Source of the DNA: Mycobacterium xenopi | Lineage (GTDB): Bacteria; Actinomycetota; Actinomycetes; Mycobacteriales; Mycobacteriaceae | Assembly (NCBI RefSeq): GCF_009936235.1 | Contig: NZ_AP022314.1 | Span: forward strand, 4,588,001-4,652,000 | Reading direction: 5' to 3' | Length of the DNA: 64,000 nucleotides | Part shown: piece by piece, positions 28,547-37,347 of the stretch | Layout of the letters: each line of letters starts with the position of its first letter | Numbering within the stretch: position 1 is the first letter of the stretch | Program-made: the position numbers and the translations under genes | Notes under the pieces: model-generated | The model's input: only the letters and a program-made list of their open reading frames with translations | Databases searched by the model: none | What the model was told of the DNA's origin: nothing

Positions 28547-29197
28547 ATGAGCGTGGTGAGCGACCTGATCGTGGCCGATACCGTATTCGACTACGGCGAC
28601 GAGGCGCTGCTGTGGCAGTTCGACAGCAGCGCCGAGGTTTTGGCGGCTACAGCCGCGCTGCGCCAAGCCGCGTTGCCCGGTGTGCTCGACATCGTTCCGG
28701 CTGCCCGCACGGTGTTGGTCAAGCTCGACGGACATCGCTATCAGGGGGTCACTCGCCACCGGCTGCGCAGGTTGCAGATCAACCCCCGCGCGATCGAGAC
28801 CGCCCCGCCCGACGGCCGTGTCGACATGGTGATCGACGTCGTCTACGACGGCGTCGACCTGGCCGAGGTGGCCGACCGCACCGGGCTCACCACCGCCCAG
28901 GTCATCAACGCACACACCGCGACACCCTGGCTGGTGGGTTTCGCGGGCTTCATGCCGGGTTTCGCGTATCTCGTCGGCGGCGATCCGCGCCTCAACGTGC
29001 CCCGCCGCTCGGAGCCGCGGACCGCGGTGCCCGCCGGCTCGGTGGGCCTGGCCGGCGAATTCAGCGGGATCTACCCACGCCGAGCACCGGGCGGATGGCA
29101 GCTGATCGGCCACACCGATGCAGTGCTGTGGGATATCGATCGTCCTAACCCGGCGCTATTGACACCGGGCATGTGGGTCCAGTTCCGAGCCGCATAG
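28547..29197 (+). CDS. pxpB: 5-oxoprolinase subunit PxpB (KipI-like)
   Basis: 216-aa carboxyltransferase-domain subunit 1 (older name KipI). With PxpA and PxpC it hydrolyses 5-oxoproline. Typical features: DYGDEALLWQF at residues 11-21, VLVKLDGHRYQ, HTATPWLVGFAGFMPGFAYL near residue 130, and PRRSEPRTAVPAGSVGLAGEFSGIYP near residue 155. The next gene follows after ten bases. No pxpA is adjacent. Confidence 0.88.
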   Translation: MSVVSDLIVADTVFDYGDEALLWQFDSSAEVLAATAALRQAALPGVLDIVPAARTVLVKLDGHRYQGVTRHRLRRLQINPRAIETAPPDGRVDMVIDVVYDGVDLAEVADRTGLTTAQVINAHTATPWLVGFAGFMPGFAYLVGGDPRLNVPRRSEPRTAVPAGSVGLAGEFSGIYPRRAPGGWQLIGHTDAVLWDIDRPNPALLTPGMWVQFRAA

Positions 29198-29207
29198 GAG
29201 ACCAACC

Positions 29208-30125
29208 GTGACAACCCTGGAAATTTTGCGCACCGGACCGCTGGCCCTTGTCGAAGATCTCGGACGGGTCGGTCTGGCCCACCTCGGTGTCACCCGTTCC
29301 GGGGCCGCCGACCGCCGCTCACACACGCTGGCCAACCGCCTGGTGGCAAACCCCGACGACCGCGCCACCATTGAGGTCACCTTCGGTGGATTCGCCGCCC
29401 GAGTCCGCGGCGGCGGCGTCGACATCGCGGTGACCGGAGCCGACACCACTCCCTCAGTTAATGGAATTGCATTCGGCATCAACAGTATTCAGCATGTTCG
29501 TGACGGAGATATCATCTCGATGGGTATCCCCCGTACCGGGGTTCGCACGTATCTGGCCCTGCGCGGGGGGCTAGATGTGACACCGGTGCTAGGGTCACGC
29601 AGCTACGACGTAATGTCCGGGATCGGACCGCCGCCACTGCGGCCTGGAGACGTGCTGCCCGTCGGCGGACACACCGACGACTACCCCGAACTCGAGCAGG
29701 CCCCGGTCGCGGCGATCGAGGAGCATCTGGTCGAACTGCTGGTGGTGCCGGGGCCGCGCGATGACTGGGTGGTCGATCCCGACGCCTTGGTCCGCACGAT
29801 CTGGATGGCTTCCGACCGCAGCGACCGGGTGGGAATGCGGTTGGAGGGGCGACCCCTGCGGTACCGCTGGCCGGATCGCCAGCTGGCTAGCGAGGGCGTC
29901 ACCCGCGGCGCGATCCAGGTGCCGCCCAACGGCTTACCGGTCATCCTGGGCCCCGACCATCCGGTCACCGGGGGCTATCCGGTGGCTGGGGTCATCGCCG
30001 CGGACGACATCGACAAAGTTGCCCAGATCCGCCCAGGCCAATACGTGCGGCTGCATTGGTCGCGGTCGCGCTCGCGACGCGGTCCTGAGCTGGCTTCCGC
30101 TGCCGTCGGCGCGTCAACCTGGTAA
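29208..30125 (+). CDS. pxpC: 5-oxoprolinase subunit PxpC (biotin-dependent carboxyltransferase-like)
   Basis: 305-aa partner of PxpB (homologue of Rv0263c). The family opening LVEDLGRVGLAHLGVTRSGAADR (shown in part), the core YLALRGGLDVTPVLGSRS near residue 110 and the C-terminal GYPVAGVIAADDIDKVAQIRPG are present. Starts at GTG 29208, with AGGAGA upstream. It ends ten bases before the aminoglycoside acetyltransferase gene, so the three probably share a transcript. Confidence 0.88.
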   Translation: MTTLEILRTGPLALVEDLGRVGLAHLGVTRSGAADRRSHTLANRLVANPDDRATIEVTFGGFAARVRGGGVDIAVTGADTTPSVNGIAFGINSIQHVRDGDIISMGIPRTGVRTYLALRGGLDVTPVLGSRSYDVMSGIGPPPLRPGDVLPVGGHTDDYPELEQAPVAAIEEHLVELLVVPGPRDDWVVDPDALVRTIWMASDRSDRVGMRLEGRPLRYRWPDRQLASEGVTRGAIQVPPNGLPVILGPDHPVTGGYPVAGVIAADDIDKVAQIRPGQYVRLHWSRSRSRRGPELASAAVGASTW

Positions 30126-30135
30126 ACCAGGCAGT

Positions 30136-30681
30136 GTGCGCACCCAGGTACACACTGCCCGCCTGGTCCACACGGCCGACCTCGATACCGAGACGTATCA
30201 CAGCGCCCGCGACATGGTCAGCGCGGCGTTCGGTGGTGAATTCACCGACACAGACTGGGAGCACGCCCTGGGCGGGATGCATGCCCTGATCTGGCATCGC
30301 GGCGCGATCATCGCGCACGCCGCCGTCGTGCAACGTCGGCTGATCTATCGCGGCACCGCGCTACGTTGTGGCTACGTCGAAGGCGTGGCGGTGCGCGAGG
30401 ATTGGCGCGGTCAGGGACTGGCGATTGCGCTGCTGGACGCAGCCGAGCAGGTGATGCGCGGCGCCTATCAAATCGGCGCGATCAAGTCGTCGGACCGCGC
30501 CCGCCGCATGTTCGCGTTGCGCGGCTGGCTGCCGTGGCGCGGCCCGACTTCGGTACTGGCACCGACCGGGCCGACCCGCACGCCCGAGGCCGACGGAGCG
30601 GTATTCGTGCTGCCGATCGGCATCAGCGTGGACACCTCTGCGGGCTTGATGTGCGATTGGCGCGACGGCGAGGTCTGGTAG
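30136..30681 (+). CDS. aac: Aminoglycoside 2'-N-acetyltransferase AAC(2')-I
   Basis: GNAT-fold acetyl-CoA transferase, 181 aa, the same length as AAC(2')-Ic of M. tuberculosis (Rv0262c). Conserved text includes TDWEHALGGMHALIWH, LRCGYVEGVAVREDWRGQG (acetyl-CoA loop near residue 88) and GWLPWRGPTSVLAPTGPTRT. The start is the GTG at 30136, which gives VRTQVHTARLVHTADLD and full family length; a longer overlapping frame is spurious. These chromosomal enzymes are intrinsic to mycobacteria and do not necessarily confer clinical resistance. Confidence 0.95.
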   Translation: MRTQVHTARLVHTADLDTETYHSARDMVSAAFGGEFTDTDWEHALGGMHALIWHRGAIIAHAAVVQRRLIYRGTALRCGYVEGVAVREDWRGQGLAIALLDAAEQVMRGAYQIGAIKSSDRARRMFALRGWLPWRGPTSVLAPTGPTRTPEADGAVFVLPIGISVDTSAGLMCDWRDGEVW

Positions 30682-30816
30682 CTGGTAGCCCGCCGCCGTT
30701 GGGCCACCAGCAATCACGTTGCCGGCCAACAGAACTCGTATTGCACGTGGTGGTGCGGAATCCGAATACTGGCTCGCGTGTCGATGATGCCCGCCAACTC
30801 GTGCTAAACAAGCCGC

Positions 30817-31742
30817 GTGAGTTCACTTGCCGATGACACCCGCTGGATGGATGCGGTCGACCAAGCCGCCCTGGTCAAGAAGGGCGAGGTGACACCGGTC
30901 GAGCTGCTCGAAGCGGCGATCGAACGCATTGAGCGCATCGACCCAAAGCTCAACGCGGTCGTCATCCGCTGGTTCGACCACGCCCGCGACACCGCCCGCG
31001 GTGCTCTTCCGGACGGGCCGTTTCGCGGCGTGCCGTTCCTCATCAAAGATTTGTTCGCCGGGTACGCCGGTCAGCGCATCAGCAACGGCAACCTCGCGTT
31101 CAAGAACGAGAACGTGATCTGCGACGCGGACACCACGCTCGTTAGCCGTTACCGCGCCGCGGGTTTAGTGATCGCTGGGCGGACCAACACCCCCGAGCTT
31201 GGGAGCGTGCCGACCACCGAGCCGATCGCCTGGGGCCCCACCCACAACCCATGGGACACCAGTCGGTCGCCTGGAGGATCCAGCGGTGGCGCAGCGGCCG
31301 CGGTGGCCAGTGGCCTGGTGCCGTTCGCGCACGCCAGCGACGGCGGCGGGTCGATTCGCATTCCCGCATCGTGCTGTGGGCTGGTCGGTCTAAAGCCAAG
31401 CCAGGGCCGAACAACGCTCGGCCCGATCCGCGACGAAACCGCGCTCGGGGTCGAACATTGTGTGAGCCGCACGGTGCGCGACACCGCGGCCCTGCTCGAC
31501 GCTGTTCGGGGACCCGGCATCGGCGACACGGTGATAGCGCCGCCGCCGTCGCGGCCCTATATCGACGAGGTCGGCGCCGAGCCAGGCCGGTTGCGCATCG
31601 GCCTGCTCGACCACCACCCGCGAGGCAGCGCCGTCGCGCCCGAGTGCACGGCCGCCGCCCGGTCCGCCGCGGCGTTGCTCGAGTCGCTGGGCCATGCGGT
31701 CGAGCACGCGTGGCCGACAGCGCTGTCGGACGAGACACTTAG
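30817..31742 (+). pseudogene. Amidase (amidase signature family), 5' part, disrupted by IS
   Basis: N-terminal 309 codons of an amidase-signature hydrolase. The catalytic Ser-cisSer-Lys set is visible: the Lys in VPFLIKDLF near residue 79, and the Gly/Ser-rich SPGGSSGGAAAAVASG near residue 152. The reading frame runs into IS DNA after the codons for DETL at 31740. Joining 31742 to 33441 restores one 478-aa frame (DETLSSRFGALWSTN at the junction) that continues to 33951. No active full-length enzyme can be made from this copy. The gene lies between aac and narK, where M. tuberculosis has nothing. Confidence 0.88.
31738..31742. repeat. Left target-site duplication CTTAG
   Basis: CTTAG directly before the left terminal inverted repeat; the same five bases follow the right repeat at 33436-33440. 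Confidence 0.85.
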
Positions 31743-33435
31743 CCTGAATCCGTGGATGGGTGATTTCGTGTTGCCGTCGACGCGGTTGTTTTGGGATGCG
31801 GCCGAGTGTGGCGCGGTGGGGCGTGGGTGATCCGCTGGCCTGTACCAGCTTTCCTTTGGGTTCCTTGGGTCGGGCCTGGGATGGCGGGGCGGACAGGGCT
31901 TGGAAGGTGGGGTCAGGCGGCGCGGGGTTGCGCGATCGGGTAACCGATGACGTTGTGCCACAGGGCCTTCCATCTGGCTCGCCAATGCCAGTGGGCGGGT
32001 AGGTGCAGCATTGGTTTGCGGGCCGGGGCGGCGAAGCGGGCCGGGATGTTGATCAGGTCGCGGCGCAGGGTAGCCCCGCGGGCCACGGCATGGTGGCCAC
32101 CGGCGAGGGTGCCGACGGCGCGCAGCAGGTTATGGGCGATCACCGCGCAGGCCAGCCAGGCGCAGTTGGCCGCGAACAGCCCCGACGGGATGTGTGCCAG
32201 TGGGCCGTCGATTAAATCGGCGAAGGTGGTTTCGATGATGGCGTGGCGTCGGTGGGTGATATCGGCCTGGTCGACCGGCAGCGCGGAGTTGGTGACAAAC
32301 GGGTGATAGCGCCACACCGGAAACAACGCATCCAGGTGGCGGGCGTCTTTGACCCGGCGCACTACCAGCCGCACGGTCAGTGTTCGGCCGCGGGCCAGGC
32401 GCAGGGTGTAGGGGGTTTCGGCGACCTGGGCATCGGAGATCAACGCCCCGGTGTCGGGGTCTTCGACCGCGCCCGGGTAGTGCACCGGGGTCCAGGCGGC
32501 CTCGTCGATGGCGGCGATCGCGGCGTTGATGCGCTTGTTGCGGCTGATCGACAGGGAGAATTCGGCGCCTCGCTGAATGCAGGTGGTGATCACTTTCTTG
32601 GTGCCAAACATTGAGTCGCCGCGCACCAGGATCGGCGCGTCGGGGTTGATCGCTTTCGCGGTGGTGATCGCCTGCTTGAGCTGGTATGCGGCACCGCGCC
32701 CGGAGGCGGCTTTGCCGCTCCGTAGCTGCGCCTCGGCGATCACCGGCGCGGCGGTCGCCGTGGAGATGGTGGTGATCTGTGGGGACAGGCCCAGCCGCAG
32801 CAGCGCGCGGCTGGCGATCTTGGCATGACCGAAGGAGGCGCCCTGCTTGGCGTGGCCGTAGACCGGGCGCAGCAGCGAGTCGATGTCCAAAAACATCCGC
32901 TCGTCGGCGCCAGCCAGCAGCGGGTGCGCGCCGCCAGTGCGATCAGATGCTCGCGGGCCACTGCGGCGAGTTGTTTGGTATGCCCGAAGGTGAACTCGCG
33001 CAAAAAGATCCCCAACGTCGATGGGGCATATACCTCGTTGAACACCCGGGGTGTGCCGCCGGCGCGCAGCACATTGGCATCATCGATGCTGTCCGCGCCG
33101 CACATCATCCCGGCGACGATCGAGGTCAGCTTGCCAGCCGGGTTGACCGCGCCGGACTTCACCCGAGTCGACGGCAGATCCACGCGCTCGTTGATCAATT
33201 CCGAAAGACCGGTCTGCTCAGCCAGTTCCAGCACTGGCACCAACCCGGCCGCCGACAGCAGATTCTGCTCGTCAAACACCGCCGATCCGGTGGTGAACGT
33301 ATACGATGAGTGCATCGAAAGTGCCTTCCCGGACTATGGACAAATGCGGCCTCAGCACTCGTATTGTCCCAGTTCAGAAGGCATTTTCGCTGTTCACACG
33401 CCGATCAAATCACCGGAACCATCCACGGATTTAGG
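31743..33435 (-). mobile_element. IS1380-family insertion sequence (1693 bp)
   Basis: Bounded by 17-bp terminal inverted repeats, left CCTGAATCCGTGGATGG (31743-31759) and right CCATCCACGGATTTAGG (33419-33435), which match at 16 of 17 positions. The flanking CTTAG duplication and the in-frame amidase halves fix both ends to the base. Size and single transposase ORF fit IS1380. It carries no passenger gene; 31743-31912 is non-coding. Confidence 0.93.
31913..33315 (-). pseudogene. IS1380-family transposase, frameshifted
   Basis: The N-terminal frame starts at the ATG at 33315 (MHSSYTFTTGSAVFDEQNLL) and the C-terminal frame runs from about 32920 to 31913 (ADERMFLDIDSLLRPVYGHA onward, ending IGYPIAQPRAA). 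The break is near 32921-32924, where one base is missing from a CCC run; restored, the protein has 467 aa, normal for the family. The second frame includes LVRGDSMFGTKKV and RRHAIIETTFADLIDG, the probable DDE-region aspartate and glutamate. IS1380 transposases are normally one frame, so this copy is either inactive or misread. Confidence 0.88.
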
Positions 33436-33440
33436 CTTAG
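33436..33440. repeat. Right target-site duplication CTTAG
   Basis: Direct repeat of 31738-31742, immediately after the right terminal inverted repeat. Confidence 0.85.
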
Positions 33441-33951
33441 TTCGCGTTTCGGCGCCCTGTGGAGCACGAACATGGGCGTGAGCCTGCGGCGGTTCGAAGA
33501 ACAACTCGGACGACCGCTCGCCGAGGGCGAATTCGAACCCATGAACCGGGTACAGGCCGAATTCGCAGCCCGCTTCAGCTCGATCGACTATGCGCTCGCG
33601 CTATCGGCCACCGCCCAGTTCCGCCGTTCGGTGCAGGCCTGGTGGGCCGATGGCTGGGATCTTTTGCTCACCCCTACCGTGGCCGAACTTCCGCTGCCGC
33701 TGGGAACGATCACCAACAACCCGGATCGTCCGATGGATGCTATTGACCGGGCCGGGCAGTTCTGCCCATTCACCCCGCCGTTCAACATGAGCGGTCAGCC
33801 GGCAATCAACGTGCCGGTCGAGTGGACCGATGGTGGGCTGCCAGTCGGCGTTCAGCTGGTGGCAGCCTATGGACGCGAGGACGTCTTGCTGCAGGTGGCC
33901 AGCCAACTGGAAGCCGCCAAACCGTGGGCGCACCGAACTCCCGATATATGA
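33441..33951 (+). pseudogene. Amidase, 3' part, disrupted by IS
   Basis: C-terminal 169 codons of the amidase cut by the IS1380 element: ALWSTNMGVSLRRFEEQLG, a DLLLTPTVAELPLPLG strand and the terminal PFNMSGQPAINVPVEW block, which is the standard amidase C-terminal motif. In frame with the 5' part once the IS and one target copy are removed. Confidence 0.85.
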
Positions 33952-34248
33952 CCGCTGCGTAAATCCCGGCACCGCCAGCATCACAAGCGCTTTCCCACCG
34001 GTTCTTGGCATCCAAATCGCCTGAGCGAACTCCCAACTCGACCGGAGGTACATGCATACCGCGAGACCCGAAGACGAGGGTGACTGCGTCACAGCGCTTT
34101 TCATCTCACCAGGTTTGGGTGCAAAGCATGCTGGTTTACGTTTGCACTTCCGACATGTCACATGACGCCTGTCGCTTTGTGATCTGAAGTTCACGCCCGG
34201 GTCACGCCACAGAGCATTCAGGCAACACAGGGTTTTTAGCGTGGCCGC
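33952..34248. other. Intergenic region upstream of first narK
   Basis: 297 bp without a credible gene; it holds the GlnR-like box at 34179-34205 and the narK promoter. Confidence 0.5.
34179..34205 (+). promoter_or_regulatory. GlnR-like box upstream of narK copy 1
   Basis: Three 5-mers spaced by six bases: GTGAT, TTCAC, GTCAC. On the other strand this reads GTGAC-n6-GTGAA-n6-ATCAC, the 11-bp periodic GTnAC-n6-GnAAC pattern of GlnR sites. It ends 43 bases before the narK start. Confidence 0.6.
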
Positions 34249-35652
34249 ATGCCACGTTCACATGTGATAACTGACTGGGATCCCGAGGACAAAGTGGCCT
34301 GGGAGGCCGGTAATAAGAACATCGCCCGTCGCAACCTGATCTGGTCGGTGGTCGCCGAACATCTTGGCTTCTCGATTTGGTCGATCTGGTCGGTGATGGT
34401 GCTGTTCATGCCGCAGGCCGTCTACGGTTTCACCGCCGCCGACAAGTTCCTGCTGGGCGCGACCGCAACCCTGGTCGGCGCGTGCCTGCGCATCCCGTAC
34501 ACCTTGGCGACGGCGACATTCGGCGGCCGCAACTGGACGACCTTTTCGGCGTTCGTGTTGCTCATCCCGACGCTTGGCACACTGTGGCTGCTCGCCCACC
34601 CCGGACTACCTCTGTGGATGTACATGGTGTGCGCGGCGCTGGCCGGATTCGGCGGCGGAAACTTTGCTTCATCGATGACCAATATCAACGCCTTTTACCC
34701 CCAGCGACTGAAAGGTTGGGCGCTCGGCGTCAACGCGGGCGGCGGCAATATCGGGGTGCCCGTGATCCAGCTGGTCGGCCTGCTGGTGATCGCCACTGCC
34801 GGCAACCGTTCGCCCTACTGGGTTTGCGCTGTCTATCTGGTGTTGCTGGCCGTCGCCGGCGTCGGAGCGGCCCTGTTCATGAACAACCTCGAACAGCACA
34901 AGATCGATCTGACCGCAATGCGTGACATCCTCGCCGAGCGCGACACCTGGGTCATCGCGCTGCTTTACATCGGCACCTTCGGGTCGTTCATCGGGTTCTC
35001 GTTCGCGTTCGGACAGATCCTGCAGATCAACTTCACCGCCAGCGGGCAAACCGCCGGCCAAGCCGCGCTGCACTCCGCTCAGATCGCGTTCATCGGACCG
35101 CTGCTGGGATCGGTTTCCCGCGTATACGGCGGAAAGCTCGCCGACCGCGTCGGCGGCGGCCGGATCACCCTGTACACCTTCGCCGGAATGATCCTGGCCG
35201 CCAGCCTGCTCATCGGCGTCAGCACCGTCGATGATCATCGGGCGGGCCCCGCAACGGCCAGCACGATGGTCGGCTACGTCGTCGGTTTCGTCGCGCTATT
35301 CGTGTTGTCGGGCATCGGAAATGGCTCGGTTTACAAGATGATTCCGTCGATTTTCGAAGCGCGCAGCCGCTCCCTGAATCTCAGTGAGCCGGAGCGCCAG
35401 CAATGGTCCCGCGCCATGGCGGGAGCGCTCATCGGCTTCGCCGGCGCTATCGGGGCGCTCGGCGGTGTGGGCATCAACCTGGCGCTGCGACAGTCATATC
35501 TGACCAGCGGTTCGGCCACGGCAGCTTTCTGGGTGTTCGTCTCCTGCTACCTCGGTGCAGCCACGCTGACCTGGTTCAAGTACGTGCGTCGGCCGACGCT
35601 TTCCGGCCTGCCGCATGCGGTGCCGGACACGTTGGCGCCAGCGTCAACGTAG
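34249..35652 (+). CDS. narK: Nitrate/nitrite transporter NarK, copy 1
   Basis: 467-aa major facilitator superfamily transporter, closest in memory to NarK3 (Rv0261c, 469 aa). Starts MPRSHVITDWDPEDKVAWEAG; about twelve hydrophobic helices follow. The nitrate-porter signatures are present: GFGGGNFASSMTNINAFYP near residue 132 and NAGGGNIGVP near residue 163. With the downstream copy it should import nitrate or nitrite for the assimilatory nirBD reductase. The GlnR-like site upstream suggests induction by nitrogen limitation. Confidence 0.92.
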   Translation: MPRSHVITDWDPEDKVAWEAGNKNIARRNLIWSVVAEHLGFSIWSIWSVMVLFMPQAVYGFTAADKFLLGATATLVGACLRIPYTLATATFGGRNWTTFSAFVLLIPTLGTLWLLAHPGLPLWMYMVCAALAGFGGGNFASSMTNINAFYPQRLKGWALGVNAGGGNIGVPVIQLVGLLVIATAGNRSPYWVCAVYLVLLAVAGVGAALFMNNLEQHKIDLTAMRDILAERDTWVIALLYIGTFGSFIGFSFAFGQILQINFTASGQTAGQAALHSAQIAFIGPLLGSVSRVYGGKLADRVGGGRITLYTFAGMILAASLLIGVSTVDDHRAGPATASTMVGYVVGFVALFVLSGIGNGSVYKMIPSIFEARSRSLNLSEPERQQWSRAMAGALIGFAGAIGALGGVGINLALRQSYLTSGSATAAFWVFVSCYLGAATLTWFKYVRRPTLSGLPHAVPDTLAPAST

Positions 35653-35773
35653 CGCCCATCGGTGAATGGCGGCATGACCGCGGCGCGGCTATCCTGCGCG
35701 CTGTGGCGCAGGCCACTGGGAGTCGGCGGGATCACTGCCGACTCCCAGCATTCGCACTGTCACCTCCCAGGCT

Positions 35774-35800
35774 GTGACCGTAAATTCACGCCGCGGTCAT
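35774..35800 (+). promoter_or_regulatory. GlnR-like box upstream of narK copy 2
   Basis: GTGAC-n6-TTCAC-n6-GTCAT, the same geometry as the box upstream of copy 1 and sharing the TTCACGCC centre. It ends 65 bases before the start of copy 2. Confidence 0.6.
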
Positions 35801-35865
35801 TGTCGGCAGTGTCCCGGTAACAACGCGTTCCTACCGTGACCGCGCGGCATCGTTGAGGAGGAGAC

Positions 35866-37269
35866 TTGAGAGGCCATTCGCATCGCATTGCGGATTGGAA
35901 TCCGGAAGACACCGCGGCATGGGAAGCGGGTAACAAAGCCATCGCCCGCCGCAATTTGATCTGCACGGTGGTCTCCGACCATGTCGCCTTTTCGATCTGG
36001 TCGTTGTGGTCGGTGATGGTGCTGTTCATGCCGCAGACCGTCTATGGGTTCTCCGCCGCCGACAAGTTCTTGCTGGGCGCCGTGGCCACGTTAGTGGGTG
36101 GCTGCGCCCGCATTCCCTACACGCTGGGCATCGCGAAGTTCGGCGGCCGTAATTGGACGACGTTTTCGGCGCTGGTGTTGCTGATTCCGACCGTCGGCAC
36201 GATTGTGTTGCTGGCCAACCCTGGGCTACCGCTATGGCCGTACGTGCTGTGCGCGGCGCTGACCGGGTTGGGCGGCGGTAACTATTCCGCGTCGCTGGCC
36301 AACGTCAACGCGTTCTATCCGCAGCGGCTCAAGGGCTGGGCGCTGGCCGTCAACGCGGGCGGCGGAAACCTCGGCGTGGCGGTGGTCCAGGTGGTCGGGC
36401 TGTTGGTGCTGGCGTTCGCCGGCAACCGGCAGCCGTACTGGGTGTGCGCAATATATTTGGTGCTGCTGGCGATCGCCGGAATTGCGGCCGCACTATTCAT
36501 GGACAACTTGGACCACGCCATCGAGGTGGGCAACTTGAAGGCGATTTTGTTCGTTCGTCACACCTGGGTGATCTCGCTGCTTTACATCGGCACCTTCGGG
36601 TCGTTTATCGGGTTCTCGTTCGCGTTCGGCCGGGTGCTCTACATCAATTTCATCGACAGCGGGCAGACCGCCGCCCAGGCGTCGCTGCATGTCGCCCAAA
36701 TCGCTTTCCTCGGCCCGCTTTTGGGGTCGCTGTCGCGGATCTATGGCGGCAGGCTCGCCGACCGTATCGGCGGTAGCCGGGTTACTTTGGCGGTGTTTGC
36801 CGGCATGATCCTGGCAGCTGGGCTGCTGGTCGGGGTCAGCAGATACGACGAAGGCACCGGTCCCGCGACAAGCGCTGTGGCAATGGTTGGCTACGTCGTC
36901 GGCTTTATCGCCCTGTTCATTTTGTCCGGAATCGGCAATGCGTCGGTGTTCAAGATGATCCCGTCGATCTTCGAGGCGCGCAGCCGCGAGCTGAACGTCA
37001 GCGAAGCCGAACGCCGACACTGGTCGCGTGCCATGTCGGGTGCGCTGATCGGCTTCGCCGGCGCGGTCGGCGCGCTCGGTGGCGTGGCAATCAACCTGAC
37101 ACTGCGGCAGTCGTATGTCAGCACCGGCGAGGAGACCTCGGCGTTTTTGATGTTCTTGGCGTTCTATGTCGTCGCCTCGGTCCTGACCTGGACGATGTAC
37201 GTGCGGGTGCCTGTCGCGGCTCCGCGTGTGGCGGGTAGAGCCTCCGAGCCGACGCCGACGCGGCTGTGA
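35866..37269 (+). CDS. narK: Nitrate/nitrite transporter NarK, copy 2
   Basis: Second 467-aa NarK3-type transporter, clearly paralogous to the first (roughly 70 percent identical by eye). Same signatures: GLGGGNYSASLANVNAFYP and NAGGGNLGV. Starts with TTG at 35866, chosen because GAGGAGGAG lies just upstream and the protein then begins RGHSHRIADWNPED in register with copy 1. It has its own promoter region and GlnR-like site. Two diverged copies could differ in nitrate versus nitrite preference. Confidence 0.9.
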   Translation: MRGHSHRIADWNPEDTAAWEAGNKAIARRNLICTVVSDHVAFSIWSLWSVMVLFMPQTVYGFSAADKFLLGAVATLVGGCARIPYTLGIAKFGGRNWTTFSALVLLIPTVGTIVLLANPGLPLWPYVLCAALTGLGGGNYSASLANVNAFYPQRLKGWALAVNAGGGNLGVAVVQVVGLLVLAFAGNRQPYWVCAIYLVLLAIAGIAAALFMDNLDHAIEVGNLKAILFVRHTWVISLLYIGTFGSFIGFSFAFGRVLYINFIDSGQTAAQASLHVAQIAFLGPLLGSLSRIYGGRLADRIGGSRVTLAVFAGMILAAGLLVGVSRYDEGTGPATSAVAMVGYVVGFIALFILSGIGNASVFKMIPSIFEARSRELNVSEAERRHWSRAMSGALIGFAGAVGALGGVAINLTLRQSYVSTGEETSAFLMFLAFYVVASVLTWTMYVRVPVAAPRVAGRASEPTPTRL

Positions 37270-37347
37270 CCGAAGCCGCGCAGCGGGGCAACGCTGAGGC
37301 AATTGCGCGGTAACGCGGTCGAAATGTGCGAGCCTTACACACGTGAT

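Noticed and set aside
34249..37269. narK duplication as an assembly artefact
   Set aside because: The two copies differ throughout and have different flanks and start codons, so they are not a duplicated contig end.
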